Source of the DNA: Engelhardtia mirabilis
GTDB lineage: Bacteria > Planctomycetota > UBA1135 > GCA-002686595
Length of the DNA stretch: 64,000 nucleotides
Reading direction: 5' to 3'
Assembly (NCBI GenBank): GCA_007751255.1
Contig: CP036296.1
Location: forward strand, 1,736,001-1,800,000
Shown here: positions 18,130-25,950 of the stretch, piece by piece
How positions within the stretch are numbered: position 1 is the first letter of the stretch
Layout of the letters: every line of letters starts with the position of its first letter
Notes under the pieces: generated by a model
Told to the model about the DNA's origin: nothing
Seen by the model: the letters and a program-made list of their open reading frames with translations, nothing else
The model's database searches: none
Translations under genes and position numbers: made by a program

Positions 18130-18356
18130 TTGTCCACTTTCACCGCCGTCTTCGACGCATGCGTTCTGCACCGAATGACGGTCACCGATCTGCTGATGCA
18201 GCTCGGGGCCACGGGGCTCTTCCGCGCGCGATGGACCGATGAGATCCACGAAGAGTGGATTCGGTCGCTGCTGAGGGTCAGGCCCGACCTGAGCCGAGAG
18301 GCGCTCGAGAGGCGGAGGCGGGCCATGGACCGAGCTGCCGACGGATGTCTGGTAGA
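18130..18356 (+). pseudogene. PIN-domain ribonuclease toxin, 3'-truncated
   Basis: It starts with TTG 3 bp after the antitoxin stop. The first 75 or so codons are a PIN domain: the catalytic aspartate in TAVFDACVLH and acidic residues in WTDEIHEEWIRSLL are present. PIN toxins of this type are about 180 residues long, so more than half, including the later metal-binding acidic residues, is lost where a palindromic element begins at about 18357. The frame continues into the element to 18489 but that tail is not toxin sequence. Inactive toxin beside an intact antitoxin, so the antitoxin may serve as an orphan or anti-addiction protein. Confidence 0.82.
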
Positions 18357-18514
18357 GAAGTGGTCGAGTCTTCGGAGCCAGCTGAGGGCCGGGATTAGCT
18401 ATGCCGAGGATGCCCGGAGGCTTGGGGACTTGGCTTGGGTTGTTGGGGTCGTGGGTGGTCGCGGTGCCGAGGGCCCGCGGAGGCCGTAGGCCGGAGCGGG
18501 CCCTCGGCACCGCG
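18357..18514. repeat. Palindromic element, copy 1 (left arm and tip only)
   Basis: It begins with the family end tggtcgagtcttcggagcc, runs through tatgccgaggatgcccgg and the tip cgagggcccgcggagg/gagcgggccctcgg. It is cut just after the tip by the IS3 element. The right arm, present in the copy at 49815-50109, is missing. Confidence 0.8.
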
Positions 18515-18522
18515 GGTGCTCG

Positions 18523-19365
18523 TTAGGCAGCGGGTGCCTTGGCCTGCGGCGCGTAGACATCCATCGGCGTTTGCCAGCCGAGGGATTGGTGAGGACGGTC
18601 GTGGTTGTAGTGGGTCAGCCACCGGTCGAGTCCGACTTCGAGCTCGGCCAAGTCCTGGTAGGCCCTGAGGTAGATGTCCTCGTACTTCAGGCTGCGCCAG
18701 AGGCGCTCGACCATCACGTTGTCGATCCAGCGTCCCTTGCCGTCCATGCTGATTCGGACACCGGACTCGCGAAGCACAGAGGTCCAGGCGTAGCTGGTGA
18801 ACTGGCAGCCCTGATCCGTGTTCATGATCTCGGGCCAGCTGCCCGCCGCTTCGCGAGCCGCCTCGAGCGCTTCGACACAGAAGTCCGTGTCCAGCGTGTT
18901 CGACATGCGCCAGGACAGGACAGCTCTGCTGTGCCCGTCCATGATCACTACGAGGTACCCGAAGCCCCGAGCCATGGGGATGTAGGTGATGTCCGAGCAC
19001 CAAACTTGGTTCGGACGCTCGATCGCCAAATCTCGAAGCAAGTACGGGTAGACGCGGTTCTCGGGCGATTTGACCGAAGTGCGCGGGCGGCGATAGGTCG
19101 CCCGGATGCCCATCTCGCGCATCGCTCGCCTCACCCGGTCACGGCTCGCCACGATCCCTCTCCGCTCGAGCATCACGACCAGCCGCCTCGACCCGAAAAC
19201 GGGGTACTCGAGATGCAGCTCGTCGATCGCCCGCCTCAAAGTGAGGTCGTCCGCGCTCAGCCGACGCTCGCTCACTTCGATTCGGTTCCGATTGACCGAG
19301 ACCAAGTCCGCCTGCCGGCGGATGCTGAGCTGGGAATGGCCTCGGTCGATGAGTTGCTTCCTCAT
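18523..19365 (-). CDS. IS3-family transposase OrfB (DDE integrase)
   Basis: This is a 280-residue protein with the retroviral-type integrase core. The DDE triad is visible as D in WCSDITYIPM, D in MNTDQGCQFT and E in VERLWRSLKYEDIYL. The N-terminal HTH_21-like part has LEYPVFGSRRLVVMLERRGI. The C-terminus ends SLGWQTPMDVYAPQAKAP. Length and all three acidic residues are as expected, so it should be active, made with OrfA by overlap or frameshift at 19365. Confidence 0.93.
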   Translation of the reverse strand: MRKQLIDRGHSQLSIRRQADLVSVNRNRIEVSERRLSADDLTLRRAIDELHLEYPVFGSRRLVVMLERRGIVASRDRVRRAMREMGIRATYRRPRTSVKSPENRVYPYLLRDLAIERPNQVWCSDITYIPMARGFGYLVVIMDGHSRAVLSWRMSNTLDTDFCVEALEAAREAAGSWPEIMNTDQGCQFTSYAWTSVLRESGVRISMDGKGRWIDNVMVERLWRSLKYEDIYLRAYQDLAELEVGLDRWLTHYNHDRPHQSLGWQTPMDVYAPQAKAPAA

Positions 19366-19667
19366 CAGTCGATCCCCAGCTCCTTGGACTTTTCCGAGAG
19401 CCAGTCCCGCTCAATGATGACCTGGCCCAGCTTGCGCTCGAGCGCGGCGATTCGCCGCTTGTCGTCCACCGCCTCGTCCGAGCGAGCGTTCTTGCGCTCG
19501 AAGATCTCGCCGACCCGCTCGGCCAGCTCCTTCTTCCACTGCGACACCTGGACTGGGTGGATCTCGTTCTCGGCCGCGATCTGGTGCACCGGCTTGATGC
19601 CCTTGAGTGCCTCCATCGCGACTCGCGCCTTGAACTCGGCGCTGTGCGTCCTGCGTTTCCGCTTCAT
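19365..19667 (-). CDS. IS3-family transposase OrfA
   Basis: This is a 100-residue DNA-binding subunit: helix-turn-helix around VHQIAAENEIHPVQVSQWKK and a leucine-zipper-like C-terminus. The ATG at 19667 is chosen over longer frames because MKRKRRTHS is the conserved OrfA start. The upstream in-frame sequence belongs to the element leader and an IS1-like relic. It overlaps orfB by one base (ATGA). Confidence 0.9.
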   Translation of the reverse strand: MKRKRRTHSAEFKARVAMEALKGIKPVHQIAAENEIHPVQVSQWKKELAERVGEIFERKNARSDEAVDDKRRIAALERKLGQVIIERDWLSEKSKELGID

Positions 19668-19749
19668 CTGGCTACTGATGCCCCTCCTCCTGGCACCCGC
19701 CAGCATAGCTTGGCCCGTGGCTCCGGTTGGCCAGACCGCTTCTCCAGTT

Positions 19750-20405
19750 GCCAAGGTGAATGACCCGCTCGCCGCCCGCTCTCGATGGATGCGTTCACTA
19801 ACTGTTGCTGCCGTTGCCCCTGATTCGATGCCCCTGGATCGCGCATGCCCTGCCTCCGTCCCGCATCGTAGCGAGTGGGCTTCGCCTCGGGGTGCCCAGG
19901 ATCCGGGCTGACAGGATGCGGCGCCAGGACAGGGGCCCGGCGACGATCCCGGCCTGCTGAGCCTGTGTCCGCTTCTTCCGCCCAAACTTCAGCGACGAGT
20001 GCGGGCGGATGAAGTTGTAGTAGCAGCGCAAGAGCTCGAGCTGCTCGCGCAGGCTGGCTTCGGACCGGCACATGGCCGTCGTCTTCCGCTGCAGGCAGGC
20101 GAGGGAGCGACGGATGGTCAGGTTCAGCCGCTCGACGTAGGACGTGTTGATCGTCTTCGAATCCTCCGACCGCCCCAGCGCCTCGTCGAGCATCCAATCC
20201 TGCCCGAGGACGAGCCTGCGTTCCGCTCGCACGACCCGCCCCTTTCGGTACCGCTTCTCCACCTGGGCGTGCACGCAAGTTGGGCCGAAGACGCGCGCGA
20301 TCACCCGCTCGTTGTACTTGAAGGCATCCGTTGTCACGAGCGTGCGTCCGGCCTCCACGCGGCACCTCCACCGCGCCTCGCGAAAGTGCAGCAGCGTGTT
20401 GCGGA
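19750..20405 (-). mobile_element. IS1-like transposase, C-terminal two thirds (relic)
   Basis: Complementary to 57085-57700. The translation from VRNTLLHFREARWRCRVEAG through VTTDAFKYNERVIARVFGPT, TSYVERLNLTIRRSLACLQR and the tail is near identical to the intact copy, including the second D and the catalytic E. It lacks the zinc ribbon, HTH and first D. It is cut at its 5' end by IS21 copy A, and its 3' end abuts the IS3 element. Confidence 0.85.
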
Positions 20406-20494
20406 CCTCGGGGATCGGGTCAAAAGCGGCCAGTTGTGATCGGGTCAAATGCGGCCAGTTGGAGCGACCGGGACGGGTGTCGGTTTAGCGGATT

Positions 20495-21268
20495 TCAGTC
20501 GTTCAAGGCAAGCACGGGTTGATCCGTTCTTGCGCAGGCCCGCTTCTGAGTGCGCCAGCTCTTGGGTCCACACTTCAGGACGTGCGCGTGGTGCAGCAGC
20601 CGATCGAGCAGTGCTGTGACAGCCGCGGTGTCTCCTAGGAGCTTGCCCCAGTCGTCGACAGGCCGGTTCGAGGTCAGGATGGTGCTGGTCCGCTCGTAGC
20701 GCCGGATGATGAGCTCGAGCAGATCCTCGGCCGCGGTATGCGGCAGCTTGCGCATGCCCAGGTCGTCGACGATGAGCAGTGGGACCTTCTCCATCTTGGC
20801 CAGGTACTCGCTGCGGGCGCTGTCGAGCGTCGCGTCGGCCATCTCCTCGATCAGGACGTGGGCCTCGCGGTAGGCGACGGCCCAGCCTTGCAGGATCGCA
20901 GCCTGCCCGATCGCCTGGGCGAGATGACTCTTGCCGGTGCCGGGGGGGCCCAGGAAGAGAGCGTCCTCAGCCTTCGAGACGAAGCGAGCGGTCGCGAGAT
21001 CGAAGACCAGCCGGCGATTCATCTCCTTGTTGAAGTCGAAGTCGAAGTCGTCGAGCCTTCGATCCGCATCTCGGAAGCGGGCGTACTTGATGCGGCGCTC
21101 GATCAGTCGATCCCCTCGCCGCTCGAGCTCGTCCGAGACGAGTTGGGAGAGGAAGTCGATCGGAGGCATGCGCTCGGTCTGGGCTTCGAGCAGTCGTGTC
21201 TCCAGGGTGTTGGCCATGCCCGAGAGCCGCAGCTTCCTCAGGGCCTTGTCGATCTCGATCCTGTTCAT
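20495..21268 (-). CDS. istB: IS21 helper ATPase IstB (copy A)
   Basis: This is a 257-residue AAA+ protein. Walker A is LGPPGTGKSHLAQAIG and Walker B is PLLIVDDLGM, with sensor region TILTSNRPVDDWGKLLGDTA. In IS21 elements IstB assembles on target DNA and stimulates IstA. The ATG overlaps the istA stop by 4 bp, indicating coupled translation. Differs from copy B by only a few residues, so recent. Confidence 0.94.
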   Translation of the reverse strand: MNRIEIDKALRKLRLSGMANTLETRLLEAQTERMPPIDFLSQLVSDELERRGDRLIERRIKYARFRDADRRLDDFDFDFNKEMNRRLVFDLATARFVSKAEDALFLGPPGTGKSHLAQAIGQAAILQGWAVAYREAHVLIEEMADATLDSARSEYLAKMEKVPLLIVDDLGMRKLPHTAAEDLLELIIRRYERTSTILTSNRPVDDWGKLLGDTAAVTALLDRLLHHAHVLKCGPKSWRTQKRACARTDQPVLALND

Positions 21269-22929
21269 TGGGTTCCGGTTTCGGTTCTAGAGTCGATCAG
21301 GTCGCGGTACAGCGAGAGTTCGCGGATCAGCGGATCCACCTGCCGCAGCGAGAGCGGCGCCGGTGGCTTGCGGTCGATCCACTTCTTGACGAAGCGGTAG
21401 TTGGGAGCGCCGACCTCGAGGGCGACGGCGCACGCCTTCTCGATCGGTGCGTCGCCGTACTTCTTTACGAGGGACAGCACGCCCTGGATCTGGCGCACGC
21501 CGCCTTCCTCGCGCCTCTTGTGGATCTCCTCGCACAGCGCGCCCACGGATGCACCCGCGCCGCGAGACCTGGCAAGCAGTTGCAGCGTCGTGACAGGCGT
21601 CTTAGCCGGACGATCCGACGGATGGACCGAGCGCCATCCTCGACGCTTCTTGCGATGCTCGCGCAGGAGCTCGCCGGTCCCGAGGTCGAGCAGACGCACC
21701 CAGCTACAGCTCCACTGCACCGCGACCTGGCGACCGATCCAGCCGGGCGGCGCTCCGTAGTAGGCGGCATCGACTTCCACGCAGCCGTCCAGGTGGACCG
21801 TGCGTGTGCCGTACTGGTAGTAGCCGAAGGGCTCGACTGGCAGCGCTTGCAGCGTCGGCTGCTCCTCGGCAAACATCGCGGCGACCTGACGCTTGGTCGT
21901 GCCGTGGATGCGCGTGTCGGCCCAGCGTTCCGTCCAGCGATCGAGATGAGCCTGAGCTATCTCCAAGCTCTCGAAGCGCATCCCCTTGAGCGCCGTGTCC
22001 TGGGCGTAGCCGACTGAGCGCTCGACCTTGCCCTTGCGATCGGGATGCCGCACGCGCGCAGGCAGCGCGACGACGCCGTAGTGCGCGAGCATGTCGCGGT
22101 ACAGCGGGTTCAGATCGGGGTCGTACACGTCGGGTTTCAGCACGCCTTCCTTCAGGTTGTCGAGCACGACCGTCCTCGTCGTGCCGCCGAGACGGCGGAA
22201 GGCGTCTTCGTGCAGCTCGCACCACGTCTGCGAGCTCGACTTGAAGCACAAGAGCCACACCGCCTTGCGGCTGCACCCGAGCGTCAGCGCGAAGAGCCGT
22301 GTCCGGCGGTACTTGCCCGTCTCGGGGTGACGCACCATCGGGCCCGTGCCGTAGTCCACCTGTGCTTCCTCGCCCGCCGCGGTCACGATCGTGGGGTGGG
22401 CTTCGCGAGCGACGCTGCCCCGCAGCTTGTGCACGAAGCGCCGTACGCTCTGGTAGCCGGCCTCGAAGCCGTGCTCGTCCACCAGCTCCTGCCAGATCGA
22501 CTTCGCATTACGGCCCCTCGCCACAGCCGCTTCGATCTGCTCGCGGAAGGCCTCGCACCGGCTCGCCATCGGACTCCAGCCTGGAGCCGGCGCCCGCTCG
22601 AGGTCGGTGGTCACCTGACTGGCCGCTCTTGGATCCGGCCCGGGGTCGGTGATCGGGTAACTGGCCGCATTTGAATCGGCCTCGGAGTCGGTGGTCGGGC
22701 AACCGGCCGCATTTGAATCGGCCTCCAGGCGCCGCTGACGCCGCCCCCGGACTTCGATCCCGGCCGCCTTCAGATGACGGCTCACCGTCTCACGACGCAC
22801 CCCCGTCGCATCCTCGATGCGCCTCATCGACCAGCCCAGCCGGCCCAGTGCTCGGATCTGCTCTTGCTTCTCGTGCTTCAAGACGTTGCCCATCCGGCAC
22901 GAAGAGCACACGCCCTCCTGCCGCGTCAA
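21265..22929 (-). CDS. istA: IS21 transposase IstA (copy A)
   Basis: This is a 554-residue protein. The N-terminus has a CxxC start (CSSCRMGNVLK) and a helix-turn-helix (GWSMRRIEDATGVRRETVSR). The DDE core has D in EAQVDYGTGP, D in TVVLDNLKEG and E in DRKGKVERSVGYA. A Mu-C-like beta domain and basic C-terminus follow. The linker after the HTH contains the repeat ADSNAA-(G/S)-(C/Y)-P-(T/I)-TD, encoded by DNA that copies the terminal binding motif. Intact and likely active. Confidence 0.94.
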   Translation of the reverse strand: MTRQEGVCSSCRMGNVLKHEKQEQIRALGRLGWSMRRIEDATGVRRETVSRHLKAAGIEVRGRRQRRLEADSNAAGCPTTDSEADSNAASYPITDPGPDPRAASQVTTDLERAPAPGWSPMASRCEAFREQIEAAVARGRNAKSIWQELVDEHGFEAGYQSVRRFVHKLRGSVAREAHPTIVTAAGEEAQVDYGTGPMVRHPETGKYRRTRLFALTLGCSRKAVWLLCFKSSSQTWCELHEDAFRRLGGTTRTVVLDNLKEGVLKPDVYDPDLNPLYRDMLAHYGVVALPARVRHPDRKGKVERSVGYAQDTALKGMRFESLEIAQAHLDRWTERWADTRIHGTTKRQVAAMFAEEQPTLQALPVEPFGYYQYGTRTVHLDGCVEVDAAYYGAPPGWIGRQVAVQWSCSWVRLLDLGTGELLREHRKKRRGWRSVHPSDRPAKTPVTTLQLLARSRGAGASVGALCEEIHKRREEGGVRQIQGVLSLVKKYGDAPIEKACAVALEVGAPNYRFVKKWIDRKPPAPLSLRQVDPLIRELSLYRDLIDSRTETGTQ

Positions 22930-23003
22930 CGTCCCGGGATCACCCCTTCAACTGGCCGCTTTTGACCCGATCACTACTGGCCGGTTTTGGGTGATCCCCA
23001 AGG

Positions 23004-23046
23004 CTGGAGGGAGCGGCTGCTCAAAAAGCGGGGGCAGGTGGGGTGA
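23004..23046 (+). pseudogene. Last codons of a RAMA/HsdR_N-type gene
   Basis: Exactly after the IS21 end, ctggagggagcggctgctc and ggggcaggtggggtgagggc match 60731-60779, the last codons and stop (WRERLLKxRGQVG) of the nuclease-like gene at 59705-60772. The rest of this second copy is gone. Confidence 0.75.
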
Positions 23047-23170
23047 GGGCTGGCGGGGTGGTCGTGGAACGCCTCGTACTGGCCCGGTAGCCTTGTCATC
23101 TACAGGAAGGCTGATGGAGTCGATGACTGGCAAGTGGCGGGGTAGTGACCAACAGCGAACCGATGATCCA
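23047..23170 (+). repeat. IS1-like 3' tail, copy T1
   Basis: Contains tctacaggaaggctgatgg, gactggcaagtggcgg and gaccaacagcgaaccgatga, the about 80-bp tail also found at 25692, 31457, 39938 and 60817. It ends about 30 bp before the lipoprotein gene at 23201. Confidence 0.7.
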
Positions 23171-23200
23171 TTGTTGAAGATCATCGATCGTCACGAGAAA

Positions 23201-23854
23201 ATGCTGGGCATGTTAAAGAAGTTCACCATCGCTGCTGCGGCTCTGCTGCTGTCGGCATGTTCGACCGTGACTGCCTCGTATGAGCCGCCCACGCCGTCTA
23301 CGGACCCAGGGGACTGGTCGAGGGTGATCGACCTTCCTATGGATCCTGTGTGGGAGGCGCTTGTGGACCACGTTTCTGGGACCTACTTCGCGATTGACAA
23401 CTTTGAGAAGGCGTCGGGGCTCATGACGCTGTCGTTTGGGGCGTCGAACGTCGGTGATTTCGTCGATGGCGGGACGTGGGACTTTAAGCAGACGCAGGGG
23501 CAAGTTGGGGCTACGGGTGAGGTACGTCAGCGGCTGGTCTTCAACGGCAACTATGCAGAGTTTCTCGAGCTGTACCGGAGTGGCGATCTGTCCGGGCGGA
23601 TGAACCTCTTCGTTCGGGAGGTCGGAGAGGCGACGACTGAAGTGAAGGTTCGCGCTAGGTACGTCGTGGAGTCCTTAGGCGAGTCGGGCGGAAGCGTCAT
23701 ACGCAGCTCGTGGGCATTTGATACTGGCGGTTCAGATACTCTCGCCATTGCGAATCCAACTCGCGGCGCTGGGCCAACGCGAACGATGTGTCCGACGCAT
23801 CTTGCTGAGCGTTCGATCCTTAATGCGGTTGAGGCGCTCGCGGCGGACGGCTGA
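23201..23854 (+). CDS. Lipoprotein of unknown function
   Basis: This is a 217-residue protein starting MLGMLKKFTIAAAALLLSAC. The lipobox LLSAC gives a lipidated Cys20, so it is probably anchored to a membrane facing the periplasm. The mature part has mixed alpha/beta character with the stretch VIDLPMDPVWEALVDHVSGT, which recalls the helix-grip (START/Bet v1-like) entry of small lipoproteins, and later FNGNYAEFLELYRSGDLSGR. ATG at 23210 is an alternative start. No strong ribosome site precedes either. Six bp downstream a second small lipoprotein gene begins, so the two are likely cotranscribed. GC is lower than that of the surrounding IS elements. Confidence 0.7.
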   Translation: MLGMLKKFTIAAAALLLSACSTVTASYEPPTPSTDPGDWSRVIDLPMDPVWEALVDHVSGTYFAIDNFEKASGLMTLSFGASNVGDFVDGGTWDFKQTQGQVGATGEVRQRLVFNGNYAEFLELYRSGDLSGRMNLFVREVGEATTEVKVRARYVVESLGESGGSVIRSSWAFDTGGSDTLAIANPTRGAGPTRTMCPTHLAERSILNAVEALAADG

Positions 23855-23860
23855 AGCACC

Positions 23861-24178
23861 ATGATCCACTTTCGCCTTCCGCACCCATCGACTTTGTTCG
23901 TCCAGCGTCTATGCAGCTTCACCCTCTGCGCCTGCGTCCTCGGCTGCATTTCAGTTCGGGGGCCACAGTTCGATCTGGAGGACGCTAAGCGCGTCGAGCT
24001 CGGCATGACAAAGGCCGAGGTGGTCGAGATCCTCGGCAGCGAGCCCTCCGACACAGCAATCGATGCAACAGGCGAACTCTGGATGTGGATCCGCGTCGTT
24101 GTGACGCCTACGTCGTCAAGCGCGAAGAGCTTCAGCGTCAAGTTCCAGGGCGATCGCGTTGTTTTCATCAACCGCTAA
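23861..24178 (+). CDS. SmpA/BamE-fold-like lipoprotein
   Basis: This is a 105-residue protein with a signal sequence ending in the lipobox CVLGC (Cys29). The mature domain, VELGMTKAEVVEILGSEPSD followed by ELWMWIRVVVTP and FSVKFQGDRVVFI, has the helix-turn-strand pattern of SmpA/BamE-type (BLIP-like) small outer-membrane lipoproteins, where a G-M--AEV---LG-P motif is diagnostic. True BamE belongs to the beta-barrel assembly machine. Whether this accessory copy does cannot be told. It follows the previous lipoprotein gene by 6 bp. Confidence 0.7.
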   Translation: MIHFRLPHPSTLFVQRLCSFTLCACVLGCISVRGPQFDLEDAKRVELGMTKAEVVEILGSEPSDTAIDATGELWMWIRVVVTPTSSSAKSFSVKFQGDRVVFINR

Positions 24179-24214
24179 CCGTCCCCCACCCTTGGTGCAT
24201 GGAGTTCGAAGTCG

Positions 24215-24605
24215 ACCTAGATGTGCTTCGTCGAACGGCGGAATGTCACCATCCTGCGCGCAATTGTGTCCCTCCGGCGGAAGGCCGCGGCAATGTGGCG
24301 ATCCAAGGAGAGACAGCGCAGGCTCCTGCACCGCTACTACAACTTCATCCGCCCGCACTCGTCGCTGAAGTTTGGGCGAAAGAAGAGGACGCCGGCTCAG
24401 CAGGCCGGGCTCGTCGCCGGGCCCCTGTCCTGGCGCCGCATCCTGTCAGCCCGGATCCTGGGCACCCCGAGAAGGAGCCCGCTCGCTACGATGCGGGACG
24501 GAGGCAGGGCATGCGCAATCCAGGGGCATCGAATCAGGGGCAAGGGCAGCAACAGTTAGTGAACGCATCCATCGAGAGCGGGCGGCGGGCGGGTCATTCA
24601 CCAGT
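24215..24605 (+). mobile_element. IS1-like transposase C-terminal relic and tail
   Basis: The translation VERRNVTILRAIVSLRRKAA, then YYNFIRPHSSLKFGRKKRTP and the tail to 24559 match the last third of the intact transposase. The 3' tail caggggcatcgaatcagg and gtgaacgcatccatcgaga matches 19790-19870 and 45120-45210. It ends 13 bp before the DUF2971 gene. Confidence 0.8.
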
Positions 24606-24617
24606 TGACGAGAAACA

Positions 24618-25493
24618 ATGTTGAGTGAGCACGAGCAGCCCCCGTACCTCTACCGCTTCCTCGATCTCTCGACCGGATTCGAGGGGTGGTTGTCGGAGCT
24701 GCTGCTTGCGCGTGTCTGGCGTCTTCGGCCGCTAGCATGGCTGAACGACGCGTACGAGGGCCAGTTCACGGTCGAACAGCCGACCATCGACGATGGGCGG
24801 AGGTTCATTGAGCGCCATCTTGATCCAGATGCTAGCGAGCTCGAGGTCACGGATGAGATGGCGATGACGGCGGCCGGGGCTCTTGATCAGGGTCGCAACC
24901 AGCTCGTTGCTTCGCTCCGGAAACACGCAATGACTGGCGTCGCGAGCATGTCGTTGTCCGAGAGCCATGGCTCGGCAGTTCTCTGGTCGCTGTATGCAGG
25001 CGGGCACTCCGGGATCGCGATCCGCGTCCGAACTGGCGTCCCGTCTGGTCTCTTTGAGACCATCTCGCAAGTCCAGTACTCCTCCGCTCCTCCTCGTCTG
25101 GAGTCCGATGTCTTGGTTCGGGACAGGGACTCGGCTTGGTGGCAACAGACGATCTACCGCGCATTCACTACGAAGTCCGCCGAGTGGAGCTACGAGAGGG
25201 AATGGAGAGTCCTCTTCTCCGACGAAAGCGAAGGTCGGCGTGACGCAGACATCTGGAAATGCTCGGGCGAGGGTGAGATCAGCTCGATCCTCATCGGTGT
25301 ACGCGCACAGCCAGCGATCGCGCGCCAGGTCTATAAGCTCGCTCAAGAGGCTCCGGATCAACCAGATGTTCAGGTCGTTGTTCAGGGCGTGGATGACTAC
25401 GCTCTCTCGACTGTGCGAGTCGAGAATCATGCGACGCTTGACGCGCTTCTCGGCAGCGCGCGAGACTCGCCCGACAGCCTCCAGAAGTCCTGA
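24618..25493 (+). CDS. DUF2971-family protein
   Basis: This is a 291-residue soluble protein. Family landmarks are present in order: the N-terminal LYRFLDLS, LNDAYEGQF (the usual LNDPFE/D motif), SMSLSESHGSAVLWSLYAGG (the (L/M)SLS---N--MW--YA-gH motif), HSGIAIRVR, VQYSS and FTTKSAEWSYEREWRVLF. The family is of unknown biochemical function but is frequent in defence and mobile islands. The start codon lies just after an IS1-like relic end, so the native promoter may have been replaced. Lower GC than neighbours suggests transfer. Confidence 0.82.
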   Translation: MLSEHEQPPYLYRFLDLSTGFEGWLSELLLARVWRLRPLAWLNDAYEGQFTVEQPTIDDGRRFIERHLDPDASELEVTDEMAMTAAGALDQGRNQLVASLRKHAMTGVASMSLSESHGSAVLWSLYAGGHSGIAIRVRTGVPSGLFETISQVQYSSAPPRLESDVLVRDRDSAWWQQTIYRAFTTKSAEWSYEREWRVLFSDESEGRRDADIWKCSGEGEISSILIGVRAQPAIARQVYKLAQEAPDQPDVQVVVQGVDDYALSTVRVENHATLDALLGSARDSPDSLQKS

Positions 25494-25639
25494 GGTACCC
25501 TCCGAGTCCGGGTCAACCTTGTGGTGCTCAAGAAACTCGTGCCAGCTAGCCCCAACGGTCGCAAGTCTCGCTACCGGCCTGAGCACGATGTGATCACGCC
25601 GTAGGTCGGACCGGGCCTGGTGGACCACGGGATACGCCT
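25494..25639. other. No gene recognised
   Basis: Short spacer between the DUF2971 gene and an IS1-like tail. Nothing supported. Confidence 0.3.
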
Positions 25640-25771
25640 GCTCTAGATTCTCCAGTGGAACGGGTGCCACGGACGGTCGTCACCCGCTAGCGTCGACCTC
25701 TACAGGAAGGCCGATGGAGCCCACGACTGGCAACTGGCGGGCTGAGCACCAACAGCCAACGGATGAAGCAT
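25640..25771 (+). repeat. IS1-like 3' tail, copy T2
   Basis: Contains agattctccagtgg, cgtcgacctctacaggaagg, gactggcaactggcggg and gccaacggatgaagcatc. Nearly the same as T4 at 39885-40019. Confidence 0.75.
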
Positions 25772-25927
25772 CACGCGCGGCGCAGAGCGCGGGAGACTGG
25801 CCTGATCTGGCAGGGATCAGCGGGAGAGGTGTGCCTGCTCATCAGATCGACCGGATCAAGCACGACCTCGACGCCCCGTCAGAACTGCCGGAGAAGCGTT
25901 GGCGGAGTATTCGGGCAGTACGCCTTC

Positions 25928-25950
25928 GGGCTCGAACCCGCGACATTCAG
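25928..25950 (-). repeat. tRNA-Gly T-arm-like fragment
   Basis: 23 nt on the minus strand match the T-arm and variable loop of the tRNA-Gly fragment at 51662-51684 with two differences. The rest of a tRNA is absent. The stop codon of the secreted protein gene lies inside it. Possibly an old attachment-site remnant. The T-arm is widely conserved, so chance or a different tRNA cannot be excluded. Confidence 0.35.

Larger units (their letters stand above)
18515..19745 (-). mobile_element. Complete IS3-family element
   Basis: It carries overlapping orfA (19365-19667) and orfB (18523-19365), both intact, and ends near gaagcggtctggcc (complement at 19728-19743). The left end lies in the tip of a palindromic element. 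Exact inverted repeats could not be fixed by eye. Confidence 0.8.
20406..23003 (-). mobile_element. IS21-family element, copy A (type 1)
   Basis: 2598 bp, same length as copy B (61100-63697). The ends are inverted: left cctcggggatcgggtcaaa and right complement ccttggggatcacccaaaa. Both ends carry multiple copies of the gcggccagtt motif typical of IS21 transposase binding sites. No target duplication is visible: IS1-like relic on the left, RAMA-gene tail on the right. Confidence 0.9.

Noticed and set aside
18571-19911. Plus-strand open frame of 446 codons, and a similar one at 9647-10936 on the minus strand
   Set aside because: Both are antisense to the IS3 orfA/orfB genes. Only the first about 65 codons of the latter lie outside the IS and are listed as a possible fragment.
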